DNA of 64,000 nucleotides from Hyphomonas chukchiensis (GTDB taxonomy: Bacteria; Pseudomonadota; Alphaproteobacteria; Caulobacterales; Hyphomonadaceae). The stretch is taken from assembly GCF_000682695.1 (NCBI RefSeq), contig NZ_AWFG01000074.1, positions 156,353 through 220,352 on the forward strand. Reading direction: 5' to 3'. Made by a program: the position numbers and the translations under genes. The notes below the pieces were generated by a model that was not told where the DNA came from, ran no database searches, and saw only the letters and a list, made by a program, of their open reading frames with translations. Of this stretch, positions 1 through 8,764 are shown one piece after another. The first letter of the stretch is position 1. Each line of letters begins with the position of its first letter.

Positions 1-212
1 CTGTCGTGTTTCCAACGGCGTACAAACGCCGAAGTTTAACCGGAGGCTCTCGCTACGGACGAGGAGAGTTACCCCGAACTGTCATTTTGTCATCTGATTA
101 TAGAAAAAAATGCCGACCCGTCTTGTCGGCTATCGTCTCTGATGTTAGCGGTATCATATAATTATAAAATGTACCTGTCCGCATAGACGGACGGCCAGAG
201 GGAACGACATTC
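1..212. other. Intergenic region upstream of xylB
   Basis: No credible coding sequence lies here. It holds a short perfect hairpin at 16-31 (CGGCGT/ACGCCG around a four-base loop) without a clear U-run. A second hairpin at 112-130 (GCCGAC/GTCGGC) is preceded by seven A on the + strand, so it would work as a terminator only for leftward transcription. The xylB promoter and operator candidates lie at 143-162. The upstream gene is outside the window. Confidence 0.5.
143..162 (+). promoter_or_regulatory. Putative xylose-repressor operator overlapping a -10-like box
   Basis: TGTTAGCGGTATCA at 143-156 matches 12 of 14 positions of the Caulobacter xylose operator as I remember it (TGTTAGCGCTACCA, bound by the LacI-family XylR). 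It is followed at once by TATAAT at 157-162. The site lies about 50 bases before the xylB start, a sensible place for repression. The same TGTTAGCG half-site occurs twice between the GH3 gene and its divergent TonB receptor. No xylR gene is visible in the window. The consensus is from memory, so the match needs checking. Confidence 0.55.
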
Positions 213-1676
213 GTGTATTTGGGAATTGATATCGGCACATCGAGCGTGAAGGCGCTCCTGCTCAACGATGCCGGAAACGTCGTCGATACGAGCAGTGCTG
301 AAATTCCGATATCGCGCCCCCGCCCCCTTTGGTCAGAACAGAAGCCATCCGATTGGTGGACGGCCACCAACATGGCAGTTGCCGGACTTGATGTGAACAA
401 GCGGCACAAGGTCCGCGCCGTTGGCCTTTCCGGTCAGATGCATGGCGCAACCCTGCTCGACAAATCGCTGACGCCGCTCAGGCCCGCCATTCTGTGGAAT
501 GACGGGCGCAGTATTGTTGAGAGTGCCGACCTGCAAGCGCGGGAACCTGACTTCGTTACCAAGGGCGGCAATATCGTCATGCCCGGATTCACCGCGCCCA
601 AGCTCGAATGGGTGCGTCGCCATGAGCCTGAAGTTTTTGCCAAGATACACAAAGTCCTGCTGCCCAAGGATTATGTCCGACTGCGCATGACCGGTGAAAT
701 CGCATCCGACATGTCCGACTCGGCTGGTACACTTTGGATGGATGTCGCGGAGCGTCGCTGGCATGCGCCGCTGCTGGCGGCGTGTGGATTGTCCGAAAAC
801 CAAATGCCGACCCTTTATGAAGGCCCTGAGGAAACCGGCATCCTTCGCCAGGAAGCTGCCGAAGCCTGGGGCATGGAGCGCGTACCCGTTGTGGCCGGTG
901 GCGGTGACAATGCCGCTGGCGCAGTCGGTGTCGGAGTGGTGGACGAAGGCGATGCGCTTCTCTCGCTCGGCACGTCGGGCGTGATCTTCGTCGCCGGGAA
1001 CAAATTCCGCTCGAACCCGGGCTCTGCCGCGCACGCCTTTTGCCATGCCCTGCCCGACCGCTGGCACCTCATGTCGGTGATGTTGAGCGCAGCAAGCTGT
1101 CTCGACTGGGCCTGCCGCGCAACCGGCACAAAAAATGCTGAAACACTTATCGAAAAGGCCGAACAGGACGGCACGATCGCCGGACAGGAGGTTTTCCTCC
1201 CCTACCTGTCAGGTGAACGCACCCCGCATAACAATCCTTATGCGAGCGGCGTCCTGTTCGGTCTCACTCATGACACTGACACGGCCCAAATCGCCCAAGC
1301 GGTGCTTGAAGGCGTTGCCTTTGGAATGGCAGATGGCCTGGACGCCTTGCTGGCCTGTGGCATCGATATCAAATCCATCTCTGTTATCGGCGGCGGCTCG
1401 CAGTCGGCCTATTGGGGACGTATCCTCGCAGCCGTCCTGAAGCGGCCCCTGTTCTATCGCGACGGCGCGTCCAGCGGCCCCGCACTCGGTGCAGCGCGGC
1501 TGGCCCGGTATTCCCAAAACCCGATGCCCTACGAGGATGCGTTCGGCGCACCCGCGACAACCAACGTCATCGAACCACATGACGCCGACATGGATCGGCT
1601 CGAAACCAAGCGCAAGAAATTTACGCGCCTCTATGGGGCGCTCTCGGATGAATTTACAGGAGCTTCGAATGGCTGA
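213..1676 (+). CDS. xylB: Xylulokinase
   Basis: Cytoplasmic FGGY-family kinase that phosphorylates D-xylulose to D-xylulose 5-phosphate with ATP, the second step of the isomerase route. The 487-residue length is normal. Visible are the N-terminal phosphate loop GIDIGTSSVKALLL, the WNDGR segment, GGGDNAAGAVGVG carrying the likely catalytic Asp, GTSGVIFV, and the C-terminal GGGSQSAYWGRILA nucleotide-binding segment. The start is GTG at 213, with an AGAGGGA ribosome-binding site 9-10 bases upstream and the conserved YLGIDIG immediately after. It overlaps xylA by 8 bases, so the two are likely translationally coupled. A xylose-type operator precedes it. Confidence 0.95.
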   Translation: MYLGIDIGTSSVKALLLNDAGNVVDTSSAEIPISRPRPLWSEQKPSDWWTATNMAVAGLDVNKRHKVRAVGLSGQMHGATLLDKSLTPLRPAILWNDGRSIVESADLQAREPDFVTKGGNIVMPGFTAPKLEWVRRHEPEVFAKIHKVLLPKDYVRLRMTGEIASDMSDSAGTLWMDVAERRWHAPLLAACGLSENQMPTLYEGPEETGILRQEAAEAWGMERVPVVAGGGDNAAGAVGVGVVDEGDALLSLGTSGVIFVAGNKFRSNPGSAAHAFCHALPDRWHLMSVMLSAASCLDWACRATGTKNAETLIEKAEQDGTIAGQEVFLPYLSGERTPHNNPYASGVLFGLTHDTDTAQIAQAVLEGVAFGMADGLDALLACGIDIKSISVIGGGSQSAYWGRILAAVLKRPLFYRDGASSGPALGAARLARYSQNPMPYEDAFGAPATTNVIEPHDADMDRLETKRKKFTRLYGALSDEFTGASNG

Positions 1677-3012
1677 CACAGATAGAATGACGCTTAAGGA
1701 TCCGGTCTTCGGTGACATCGCCCCAATCAAGTTTGAGGGCCCCGACAGCGAGAACCTGCTTGCCTATCGCTATTACAACAAGGACCAGATGGTGCTTGGA
1801 AAGCGCATGGAAGATCACCTCCGCATGGCGGTGTGCTACTGGCATACCTTCTGCTGGGACGGCTTCGACATTTTCGGCGCAGGCACGTTCGACCGCCCGT
1901 GGCAGAATCCTGCCAATGACCGGAGCGCTGCCGATGCAAAGATGGCGGCGGCTTTTGAATTCTTCACGAAGCTTGGCCTTCCCTATTACTGCTTCCATGA
2001 TGTGGACGTGCCCGAAGCCTCCACTACGCCGGACGAACTCTCGAACAATTTCAAGCGCGCAAGCGACCGACTTGGCACTTATCAGGAAGAGACCGGCGTC
2101 AAACTGCTCTGGGGCACCGCGAACCTTTTCAGCCATCCGCGTTACGCCGCCGGTGGCCTGACCAATCCAGATCCGGAAGTGGCGGCCTGCGCTGTGCGTC
2201 AGATACGTGATTGTCTTGAGGCAACGCATCGCCTCGGCGGCGAGAATTATGTGCTCTGGGGTGGACGTGAAGGCTATGACACGCTGCTGAACACGGACCT
2301 GACCCGTGAACTGGAGAATTTCGGCCGCTTCCTCTCGATGGTCGTCGAGCACAAGCACAAGATAGGCTTCAAGGGAAAAATCCTGATCGAGCCCAAGCCG
2401 CATGAGCCGATGTACCATCAGTATGACTTCGACACGGCCACGATTTACGGTTTCCTGTCGCGCTTCGGCCTGCTCGGCGAAGTGCACGTCAATATCGAAC
2501 CGAACCACGCCACACTGTCTGGCCACAGCTTCGCACATGAAGTGGCCACGGCTGTCTCGCTCGACATGATGGGCTCCATCGACATCAATAGCGGCAACTA
2601 CCAGAATGGATGGGATACGGACCAGTTCAATCTGGATGTCCGCGACATCACGCTGGCGCTAGTGGAACTCCTGCCATCGGGCGGGCTCGATACGGGCGGT
2701 TTCAACTTCGATGCCAAGGTGCGCCGCCAGAGCAACGATCTTTCCGATCTGTTCCACGGCCATATTGGAGGCGCAGACGCCCTTGCCCGCGCCCTGCTGG
2801 CGGCGGCCGACCTGATCGAGCGCGGCGAGATCAAGGATCTGAAAGAGAAGCGCTATAGCGGCTGGAACGGGGCGCTTGGCAAGAAGATGCTGTCCGACGG
2901 AGCTTCGCTGGCCTCCATCGCGGATCAAGCTGCATCCGAAAGCCTGAACGGGAAGCACAGCTCGGGCCGGCAGGAATATCTTGAGAACCTCGTCGCACGC
3001 AGCATCAAATAG
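1669..3012 (+). CDS. xylA: Xylose isomerase
   Basis: Metal-dependent enzyme interconverting D-xylose and D-xylulose in the cytoplasm. The 447 residues fit the long (class II) isomerases. Family residues visible include the catalytic His in CFHDVDVPE, metal ligands in LIEPKPHEP and IEPNHATLSGH, the Asp in GSIDINSGNYQNGWDTDQ, and the late Asp in GGFNFDAK. ATG 1669 is chosen because AGGAG sits at 1658-1662 and the protein then begins MADTDRM; in-frame starts further upstream lie deep inside xylB. It overlaps the xylB stop and is followed 9 bases later by the transaldolase gene, so xylB-xylA-tal is one operon. Confidence 0.97.
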   Translation: MADTDRMTLKDPVFGDIAPIKFEGPDSENLLAYRYYNKDQMVLGKRMEDHLRMAVCYWHTFCWDGFDIFGAGTFDRPWQNPANDRSAADAKMAAAFEFFTKLGLPYYCFHDVDVPEASTTPDELSNNFKRASDRLGTYQEETGVKLLWGTANLFSHPRYAAGGLTNPDPEVAACAVRQIRDCLEATHRLGGENYVLWGGREGYDTLLNTDLTRELENFGRFLSMVVEHKHKIGFKGKILIEPKPHEPMYHQYDFDTATIYGFLSRFGLLGEVHVNIEPNHATLSGHSFAHEVATAVSLDMMGSIDINSGNYQNGWDTDQFNLDVRDITLALVELLPSGGLDTGGFNFDAKVRRQSNDLSDLFHGHIGGADALARALLAAADLIERGEIKDLKEKRYSGWNGALGKKMLSDGASLASIADQAASESLNGKHSSGRQEYLENLVARSIK

Positions 3013-3021
3013 GATCGCCCC

Positions 3022-3672
3022 ATGCAATTTTTTGTCGACACGGCCGACCTTGATGCCATCGCAGAACTCAATGCCCTTGGCCTTGTGGATGGGGTGACTA
3101 CCAATCCCAGCCTGATCAAGAAATCAGGCCGGGACTTCAAGGACACGATTGCCGAGATTTGCGGCATTGTCTCCGGACCCGTCAGCGCTGAGGTCATTGC
3201 GGTCGATGCGGATGGCATGCTGGAGCAGGGCCGCAAGCTTGCCGCGATTGCACCCAATGTGGTCGTGAAGCTGCCCCTGACGCTGCCTGGGTTGCAGGTT
3301 TGCAAGACGCTGTCCGATGAGGGTACGCAAACCAATGTGACTCTGTGCTTCTCAGCGAACCAGGCGCTGCTCGCGGCCAAGGCGGGAGCGACCTATATCT
3401 CTCCCTTTATCGGACGCCTCGACGATATTCACATCGACGGGCTCGATCTCATCCGTGAGATCCGCACGATCTATGACAACTACATGTTCGAGACGCAGAT
3501 CCTTGCCGCGTCGATCCGCGGTCCGCTGCATGTAAAGGAATGCGCCTTGATTGGCGCGGATGTAATGACCGCGCCACCAAACGTTATAAGTGCGCTGGCC
3601 GATCATGTACTGACGGCAAAGGGCCTGGAAACATTCCTTGCCGATGCCAAGACCGCAGGGATCACGATTTAG
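3022..3672 (+). CDS. tal: Transaldolase, small TalC/FSA type
   Basis: A 216-residue class I aldolase of the short transaldolase/fructose-6-phosphate aldolase family, moving dihydroxyacetone units in the non-oxidative pentose phosphate pathway. The start [13 protein letters not shown], the GVTTNPSLI strand and the Schiff-base Lys83 in VVVKLPLT are typical. Its position right after xylA fits the need to process xylulose 5-phosphate. Transaldolase and fructose-6-phosphate aldolase activities cannot be separated from this reading; transaldolase is preferred from the context. Confidence 0.9.
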   Translation: MQFFVDTADLDAIAELNALGLVDGVTTNPSLIKKSGRDFKDTIAEICGIVSGPVSAEVIAVDADGMLEQGRKLAAIAPNVVVKLPLTLPGLQVCKTLSDEGTQTNVTLCFSANQALLAAKAGATYISPFIGRLDDIHIDGLDLIREIRTIYDNYMFETQILAASIRGPLHVKECALIGADVMTAPPNVISALADHVLTAKGLETFLADAKTAGITI

Positions 3673-3714
3673 GACCGTCGGCGTCCCTGCCTTAAGAAAT
3701 GGAGAGAGCACAAC

Positions 3715-5661
3715 ATGACCGTCAAATCCCGGATTATTGGCGTACTGTTGGGCTCTGCGGCGATCCTGCCCTGGCTCCAGCTTCAGGGATTTTCCGAGCC
3801 TGTGCTCGATGGCCCTGTCATGGACGCGGCCGTCATCCAGCGAGACAGCCCTATCACCCTTCATGGATCAGCGGCACCAGACTCGCAGGTCTCCCTTAAG
3901 ATTGCAGGTGTCGACGCGACGGCGCGCGCGGATGCAGCTGGCGCATGGCAGACCGTTTTGCCAGCCATGCCAGCGGGCGGCCCCTATACTCTCTCAATAA
4001 AGGACTCGTCTGGCACATCCACATATCAAGACATTCTGATTGGCGATGTCATCCTGTGTTCCGGCCAGTCCAATATGGAATTCCCGGTTTACCGCGCGCT
4101 CAACCCAGACCGGGTGATCGAGGCCGCGGTAAACCCGAACCTCCGGCTGATGACCATCCCGCAGGTCACGAGCATCACGCCTCTCAGCACGCTGCCAGAA
4201 GGCACCGTGTGGGAGGCCACCACACCCGAAACGGTCCGTGACTTTTCCGCTGTCTGTTATCTGTCGGGCAATGCCTTGCAACAAGATCGCAACGTTCCGG
4301 TCGGTCTGATCGATGCGTCCTGGGGCGGTTCGCAGATTGAGGCGTGGCTCTCGGCCGATGATCTCGAACACGTGGGCGGTTTCTCGGCGCAGCTCCACCA
4401 ACTATCCCTGTACGCAAGCGACAAGCACGCGGCAATGATGGCTTATGGTGAGGAATGGGAACGCTGGTGGCGCGCCGCTTATGAGGGCGACACAACCTGG
4501 ACCGGTTCCGGCGAAGGCGCGGGATGGAAACCAGCGCCAGCCGAAATGGATGACTGGCAAACTTATGACGACCCGGACCTGAAAGACCATCTTGGTCGCG
4601 TCTGGTTCTCCAAGTCCTTCACGCTTTCAAAAGCTCAGGCGCGCAAGGAAGGTGCCTTGTCACTCGGCCTGTTCGACGACACGGATGCGACCTGGATCAA
4701 TGGGCATTTTCTTGGATCAACTTCCAGCTGGACGGACAACAGAACGTATGACGTGCCGGCCAAATTCCTGAAAGCAGGAAAGAACACGATCATCGTAAAC
4801 GTGCGAAATACCTATGGCCCGGGTGGCATGATGGGGCCTGCCGATATAGTTGGCCTGCAACTGGATTCCGGGGACACCCTGCCGCTGGGCATGGACTGGT
4901 CCTACAAGCTCGTCAGCGAGGACAAGCCCGGCGGGCCACAGCCGCCATGGGAATCGGTGAGCGGATATACAACGATCCACAATGCCATGACGGCGCCGCT
5001 GGCTGGCTATCCGATGAGCGGCGCAATCTGGTACCAGGGCGAGAGCAATACGGACCGGGGCGGGCAGTACCAGACCCTGCTCACGCAACTGATTACGCGC
5101 TGGCGACAAGACTATGGGGCTGAACTGCCTGTCGTGGTGGTGCAATTGCCGGGGTATGGCGCCATGCCGGACAAGGCGGGGCCTTCGGGATGGTCCGATG
5201 TACGTGAGGCCGAACGCCAGGTAGCGCTTGATGATGCCCTGACTGGCTTGGCAGTCACCATTGATGCCGGTGACAGGACGGACATACATCCCCCGAACAA
5301 GCAGCTCGTGGCTGAGCGAGTGACCGATGTTTTAAATGTAGTCAGTGGCGAGGAGCCCGGAGTCGCAGATGGGATTGCGCCGTCCAGTGCGACACGCGGC
5401 CAAGTCACGATCACGCTGGAGATGCCAACCGGCGGGTTGAAGGTGATCGGGTCTGACCGGCCAATCGCTTTTCAGGCCTGCGATGCGTCAGCGAACTGCG
5501 AATGGACTGCGGCGAGCCTGAATGGAAAAACAATCACAATCGCCATTCCTGCCAACATGGAGCCCGTGGAGGTTCGCTACTGCTGGGGTGATGCGCCCAT
5601 ATGCAACCTGTTCTCGGATGAAGACGTGCCAGTCGCGCCCTTTAGCCTCGCGGTGGATTAA
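3715..5661 (+). CDS. Secreted sialate O-acetylesterase-family carbohydrate esterase
   Basis: 648 residues with an N-terminal hydrophobic export segment (about residues 5-25). The SGNH-hydrolase core is split: the nucleophile block ILCSGQSNMEF (Ser119) comes first, then a beta-rich insert (about residues 280-380, WFSKSF to IIVNVRNTYG) as in sialate O-acetylesterases, then IWYQGESN and the late Asp/His block DIHPPNK near residue 524. Family members remove O-acetyl groups from sugars. Beside xylA/xylB and a GH3 xylosidase, acetyl-xylooligosaccharides are a likelier substrate than sialate (inference). A GGAGAG site precedes ATG 3715, 42 bases after tal, so it may be the last gene of the xyl operon. 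Confidence 0.85.
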   Translation: MTVKSRIIGVLLGSAAILPWLQLQGFSEPVLDGPVMDAAVIQRDSPITLHGSAAPDSQVSLKIAGVDATARADAAGAWQTVLPAMPAGGPYTLSIKDSSGTSTYQDILIGDVILCSGQSNMEFPVYRALNPDRVIEAAVNPNLRLMTIPQVTSITPLSTLPEGTVWEATTPETVRDFSAVCYLSGNALQQDRNVPVGLIDASWGGSQIEAWLSADDLEHVGGFSAQLHQLSLYASDKHAAMMAYGEEWERWWRAAYEGDTTWTGSGEGAGWKPAPAEMDDWQTYDDPDLKDHLGRVWFSKSFTLSKAQARKEGALSLGLFDDTDATWINGHFLGSTSSWTDNRTYDVPAKFLKAGKNTIIVNVRNTYGPGGMMGPADIVGLQLDSGDTLPLGMDWSYKLVSEDKPGGPQPPWESVSGYTTIHNAMTAPLAGYPMSGAIWYQGESNTDRGGQYQTLLTQLITRWRQDYGAELPVVVVQLPGYGAMPDKAGPSGWSDVREAERQVALDDALTGLAVTIDAGDRTDIHPPNKQLVAERVTDVLNVVSGEEPGVADGIAPSSATRGQVTITLEMPTGGLKVIGSDRPIAFQACDASANCEWTAASLNGKTITIAIPANMEPVEVRYCWGDAPICNLFSDEDVPVAPFSLAVD

Positions 5662-5670
5662 GCATGGTAT

Positions 5671-5698
5671 CTCCCGCCCCCTTACCGGGGAGCGGGAG
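5671..5698. terminator. Hairpin between convergent genes
   Basis: GC-rich inverted repeat (CTCCCGC at 5671-5677, GCGGGAG at 5692-5698, with further C/G pairing inside) in the 54-base gap between the convergent esterase and GH3 genes. There is no U-run on either side, so intrinsic termination is plausible but unproven. Confidence 0.5.
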
Positions 5699-5715
5699 TG
5701 CCCCATACGCCCGCA

Positions 5716-8421
5716 CTATTCCTTGACGAAGTTGACCTTGGTTGAGACTGCGCCATCCTCGGTCACATAACCTGGTTGCCCGCCACCGACCGACAGTTCC
5801 GCCGACATACCGGCTGGTGCGATCAGTTTGCCCGCATCATCAAAATAGCCCAGCCGCTCAGGTGAAAGGTCGAAGGCAACGCGCTTGCTCTCGCCTGGCG
5901 CCAGATCGACCACGTCGAAGGCCACCAGCTCCACGCGCGGCGTCGAAGCATTGGGACGACTATCGAGCTGGATATAGGCCTGGACGACTTCACGCCCTGC
6001 CCGGTCACCCGTATTGGTCACCATGACGGACACAGGCATTGGACTCGCACCGTCGGGATTTTCTGGCACGGACATGTCAGAATACTTGAACGTCGTGTAG
6101 CTCAATCCGTAACCGAACGGGTAGAGCGGCTCACCCTCGTAATACTTGTAGGTCCGGTTCTTCATTGAATAATCGTCAAAAGCCGGCAGCCCTTCGAGAG
6201 ACTTGTAGAATGTGACAGGCAACCGGCCCGATGGGCTGAATTCGCCCCAGAGCAGGTCAGCGATGGCAGTGCCGGCTTTTTCTCCGGGATAGAAGGCCTG
6301 CACGATGGCAGGAAGGTTTTCGTCTTCCCAGTTAAGCGCGATGGCACTGCCGGAGAAATTGACCAGCACGACCGGCTTGCCGGTAGCTTGGAGCTTCTTC
6401 AACAAGTCTTCCTGAACCTCAGGCAGCTTGAGGTCGGTCCGGTCGCCGCCAAGGAAGCCATCAATCTTGACGCTCATCTCCTCGCCCTCAAGGTCGGCAT
6501 CGATCCCGCCGAAGAACAGCACAACATCGGCGTCCTTGGCCGTTTCAAGCGCCTCTCCGGCCCAGTCGCGGGATGTATTCACCCAAGACAGCTTAGCGAT
6601 GGGTTCGATCGTATTGACCGGCCAGTCCCGAACGGCGTTCAGTGTATATTCGACCGGGTAAGCCTTGCCTGCCTTCATATCGATCGGGCCGTCGGTGATC
6701 TTCTTGCCGTCAACCGTGGCCTCCGACATTCTCGGAACCCCAAAGCTGTAGGCACCATCGGTTTCCGGAACGATGAAGCCTGTCCAGACAATCACAAATT
6801 CATCCGCGATCTCGCCGTTGATCGGCGAGGTTTTCCAGTGGTGATCGATCTGTGCGTCGACCGTGACAGACACCGGATCGCCATCGCGCGCAGCATTGTC
6901 CCAGCTCGTCATTGTGAGGCCGGGCTGCAGGTCGCCATTCTCGTCGGCATGCTTGAAAACGCTCGCCTCGACCGGCTTCCGGTTGCCGAAGACGTTGCCT
7001 GCCAGTGCAGAGCCCGGCGCATAGACGACATTCTCGGCGCCAGCCTTGGCGATCACGCCCTCAAGGGCCGTAACAGGCGCAGTCGGATAACCGAAATAGT
7101 TCGCGACCAATGTCAGCTCATTGTCGGCGTTCGGGCCAATCACGGCAACTTTTGTGCCCTCTTTGAGCGGCAACACGCCGTCATTTTTGAGGAGTACGAG
7201 CGAACTACGTGCCGCTTCCGCAGACAGGGAAAGGTTCTTTTCACTCGCAACGACGCTGTAAGGGATCTGGGAATAAGGCACGTCCTTGTCGAACTCGCCA
7301 AGGCGGAACCGCGCCGTGAAGAGCCTGGTGACAGCCTTGTCGATCGTAGCCTCGTCGATCAGGCCAAGCGCGACGGCCTCTGGAAGGGCATCCATCTTAT
7401 TGCCCTCACCATCTCCGCAATTCAGGTCCGTGCCCATTTTGACTGACAGTGCAGCGGCCTCGGCACGTGTCGCGACATAGTGATGAGCATAGTCATAGTA
7501 AAAGTCGCCGATCGCGCCGCAATCAGACACGACGTATCCATTGAAACCCAACTCGCCCCGCAGGATGTCGACCATCAATTCCTCGCTGCCGCAGGCAGGC
7601 GCGCCGCGAAATGCGTTATAGGCACACATCACGGAAGCAACCTTCGTATTGTCGAACGCAGCCTTGAAAGCGCCAAGGTAGGTTTCGTGAAGGTCCGCTT
7701 CAGTCGGATCATAGTCATCAGAGTGCCGGGTCGTTTCGGGACCTGAGTGCACGGCGAAATGCTTCACCGTCGCAATGGCCTTCAGGTATTTCTCGTCGTC
7801 CCCCTGGATGCCGTTGACGAAATTCGTCGCCATCCGGCCGGTGAGAAATGGATCCTCTCCATAGGTTTCCTGCCCTCGCCCCCAGCGGGGATCGCGGAAA
7901 ATGTTTATGTTCGGCGACCAGTATGTGAGGTCCGTATACATCTCGTACACACCATGGCTCGCGAAATTATTGTGCTTGGCCCGGCCCTCATCCGAGATTG
8001 CCGTCGCAACCTCGAGCATCAGGTCTTCGTCCCAAGTCGCTGCAAGGCCGATGGCCTGAGGAAAAAGCGTTGCCTCGCCCGCGCGCGCCACACCATGCAG
8101 CGCCTCGTTCCACCAATTGTGTCTGCGGATGCCGAGACGTTCGATTGGCGCAGCCTTGTCGTACATTTGCTCGGCTTTTTCCGTAAGTGTGAGACGACCA
8201 ACAAGGTCTGCCGCACGCGCTTCCGGGCTCAAGGAAGGATCCTGGAAAGCATACTCATAAACAGGCGCCGAAGGGGTCGTCCCGGCAAGTTCCACCTCTG
8301 CAGTATCACCCCCCAAAGCCTGTTCTGAAACACCCGCACAAGCTGCGACTCCTGCAATCAGAGCAGCGATTGCCACCGTTTCACGAAACCGATTACGCCG
8401 TGGCCTGATTGTCGTGCGCAT
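5716..8421 (-). CDS. GH3 beta-xylosidase/beta-glucosidase-type lipoprotein with PA14 insert
   Basis: 901-residue glycoside hydrolase family 3 enzyme releasing sugars from the non-reducing end of oligosaccharides. The start is ATG 8421 (MRTTIRPRRNR) because GGAGGAG lies just upstream; an in-frame extension to 8511 lacks this. An N-terminal hydrophobic segment ending VAAC suggests a lipoprotein. The GH3 N-domain carries RWGRGQETYGEDP, KHFAVHSG and the nucleophile region GYVVSDCGA (Asp near 298). The C-domain is interrupted by a PA14-like carbohydrate-binding insert (WTGFIVPETDGAYSF, about residues 535-610). The end is a fibronectin-III-like domain. Context with xylA/xylB favours beta-xylosidase, but GH3 specificity is not readable from motifs. 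Confidence 0.9.
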   Translation of the reverse strand: MRTTIRPRRNRFRETVAIAALIAGVAACAGVSEQALGGDTAEVELAGTTPSAPVYEYAFQDPSLSPEARAADLVGRLTLTEKAEQMYDKAAPIERLGIRRHNWWNEALHGVARAGEATLFPQAIGLAATWDEDLMLEVATAISDEGRAKHNNFASHGVYEMYTDLTYWSPNINIFRDPRWGRGQETYGEDPFLTGRMATNFVNGIQGDDEKYLKAIATVKHFAVHSGPETTRHSDDYDPTEADLHETYLGAFKAAFDNTKVASVMCAYNAFRGAPACGSEELMVDILRGELGFNGYVVSDCGAIGDFYYDYAHHYVATRAEAAALSVKMGTDLNCGDGEGNKMDALPEAVALGLIDEATIDKAVTRLFTARFRLGEFDKDVPYSQIPYSVVASEKNLSLSAEAARSSLVLLKNDGVLPLKEGTKVAVIGPNADNELTLVANYFGYPTAPVTALEGVIAKAGAENVVYAPGSALAGNVFGNRKPVEASVFKHADENGDLQPGLTMTSWDNAARDGDPVSVTVDAQIDHHWKTSPINGEIADEFVIVWTGFIVPETDGAYSFGVPRMSEATVDGKKITDGPIDMKAGKAYPVEYTLNAVRDWPVNTIEPIAKLSWVNTSRDWAGEALETAKDADVVLFFGGIDADLEGEEMSVKIDGFLGGDRTDLKLPEVQEDLLKKLQATGKPVVLVNFSGSAIALNWEDENLPAIVQAFYPGEKAGTAIADLLWGEFSPSGRLPVTFYKSLEGLPAFDDYSMKNRTYKYYEGEPLYPFGYGLSYTTFKYSDMSVPENPDGASPMPVSVMVTNTGDRAGREVVQAYIQLDSRPNASTPRVELVAFDVVDLAPGESKRVAFDLSPERLGYFDDAGKLIAPAGMSAELSVGGGQPGYVTEDGAVSTKVNFVKE

Positions 8422-8764
8422 ATGTACTCCTCCGCATTTGGGAGCTGTCGCGACGCGCGCACCTCCACTTGTTTGATCCTCTTTGTTGCACGCTAACATA
8501 GCCTTCGCCAAGTCCTTTCAGAATTGAAATCCTGTCTAGTAAACGCCATGACTCGGGCGACTTTAAATTCGCCCTTAGCGAGAGGTGTTGCTAATACGAC
8601 ACACTTTTCCGGCATCGCTAACATTTTTGTTAAGGCCTATTGATAGCGCAAACATTTCGTGGTCGCATCTACTCAGGCATGAAGACCGGCGTTCCGGCCA
8701 TGACCAGATGAAAACTAGTTCGGCGCATCGTGGGATGACGTCGACGCTCAGAGGGAGGAAGTCT
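8422..8764. promoter_or_regulatory. Divergent promoter region with TGTTAGCG half-sites
   Basis: This 343-base gap drives the GH3 gene leftward and the TonB receptor rightward. It has two copies of the 8-mer CGCTAACA (reverse complement TGTTAGCG), at 8491-8498 and 8616-8623. The second lies in an inverted repeat, TAACA-TTTT-TGTTA (8619-8632), and its 14-base context matches 11 of 14 positions of the remembered Caulobacter xylose operator. Each site sits about 70-150 bases from one of the two starts. Strong ribosome-binding sites flank the gap: GGAGGAG before the GH3 start and GGGAGGAA before the receptor. Coordinated, xylose-type repression is inferred. Confidence 0.5.

Noticed and set aside
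112..130. Terminator before xylB
   Set aside because: The U-run exists only on the - strand, where no gene would end; kept only as a note in the intergenic entry.
333..1067. 244-codon open frame opposite xylB
   Set aside because: It is fully antisense to a clear xylulokinase with all motifs; composition shows no domain and there is no ribosome-binding site.
1654..2538. 294-codon open frame opposite xylA
   Set aside because: Antisense to xylose isomerase; long frames arise from the GC-rich codon pattern of the true gene.
6388..7446. 352-codon open frame on + inside the GH3 gene
   Set aside because: Antisense shadow of a GH3 enzyme with catalytic motifs; no recognisable domain.
8585..8764. 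60-residue N-terminal extension of the first TonB receptor
   Set aside because: GTG 8585 lacks a ribosome-binding site and the stretch contains the operator-like repeats; ATG 8765 has GGGAGGAA and a signal peptide.
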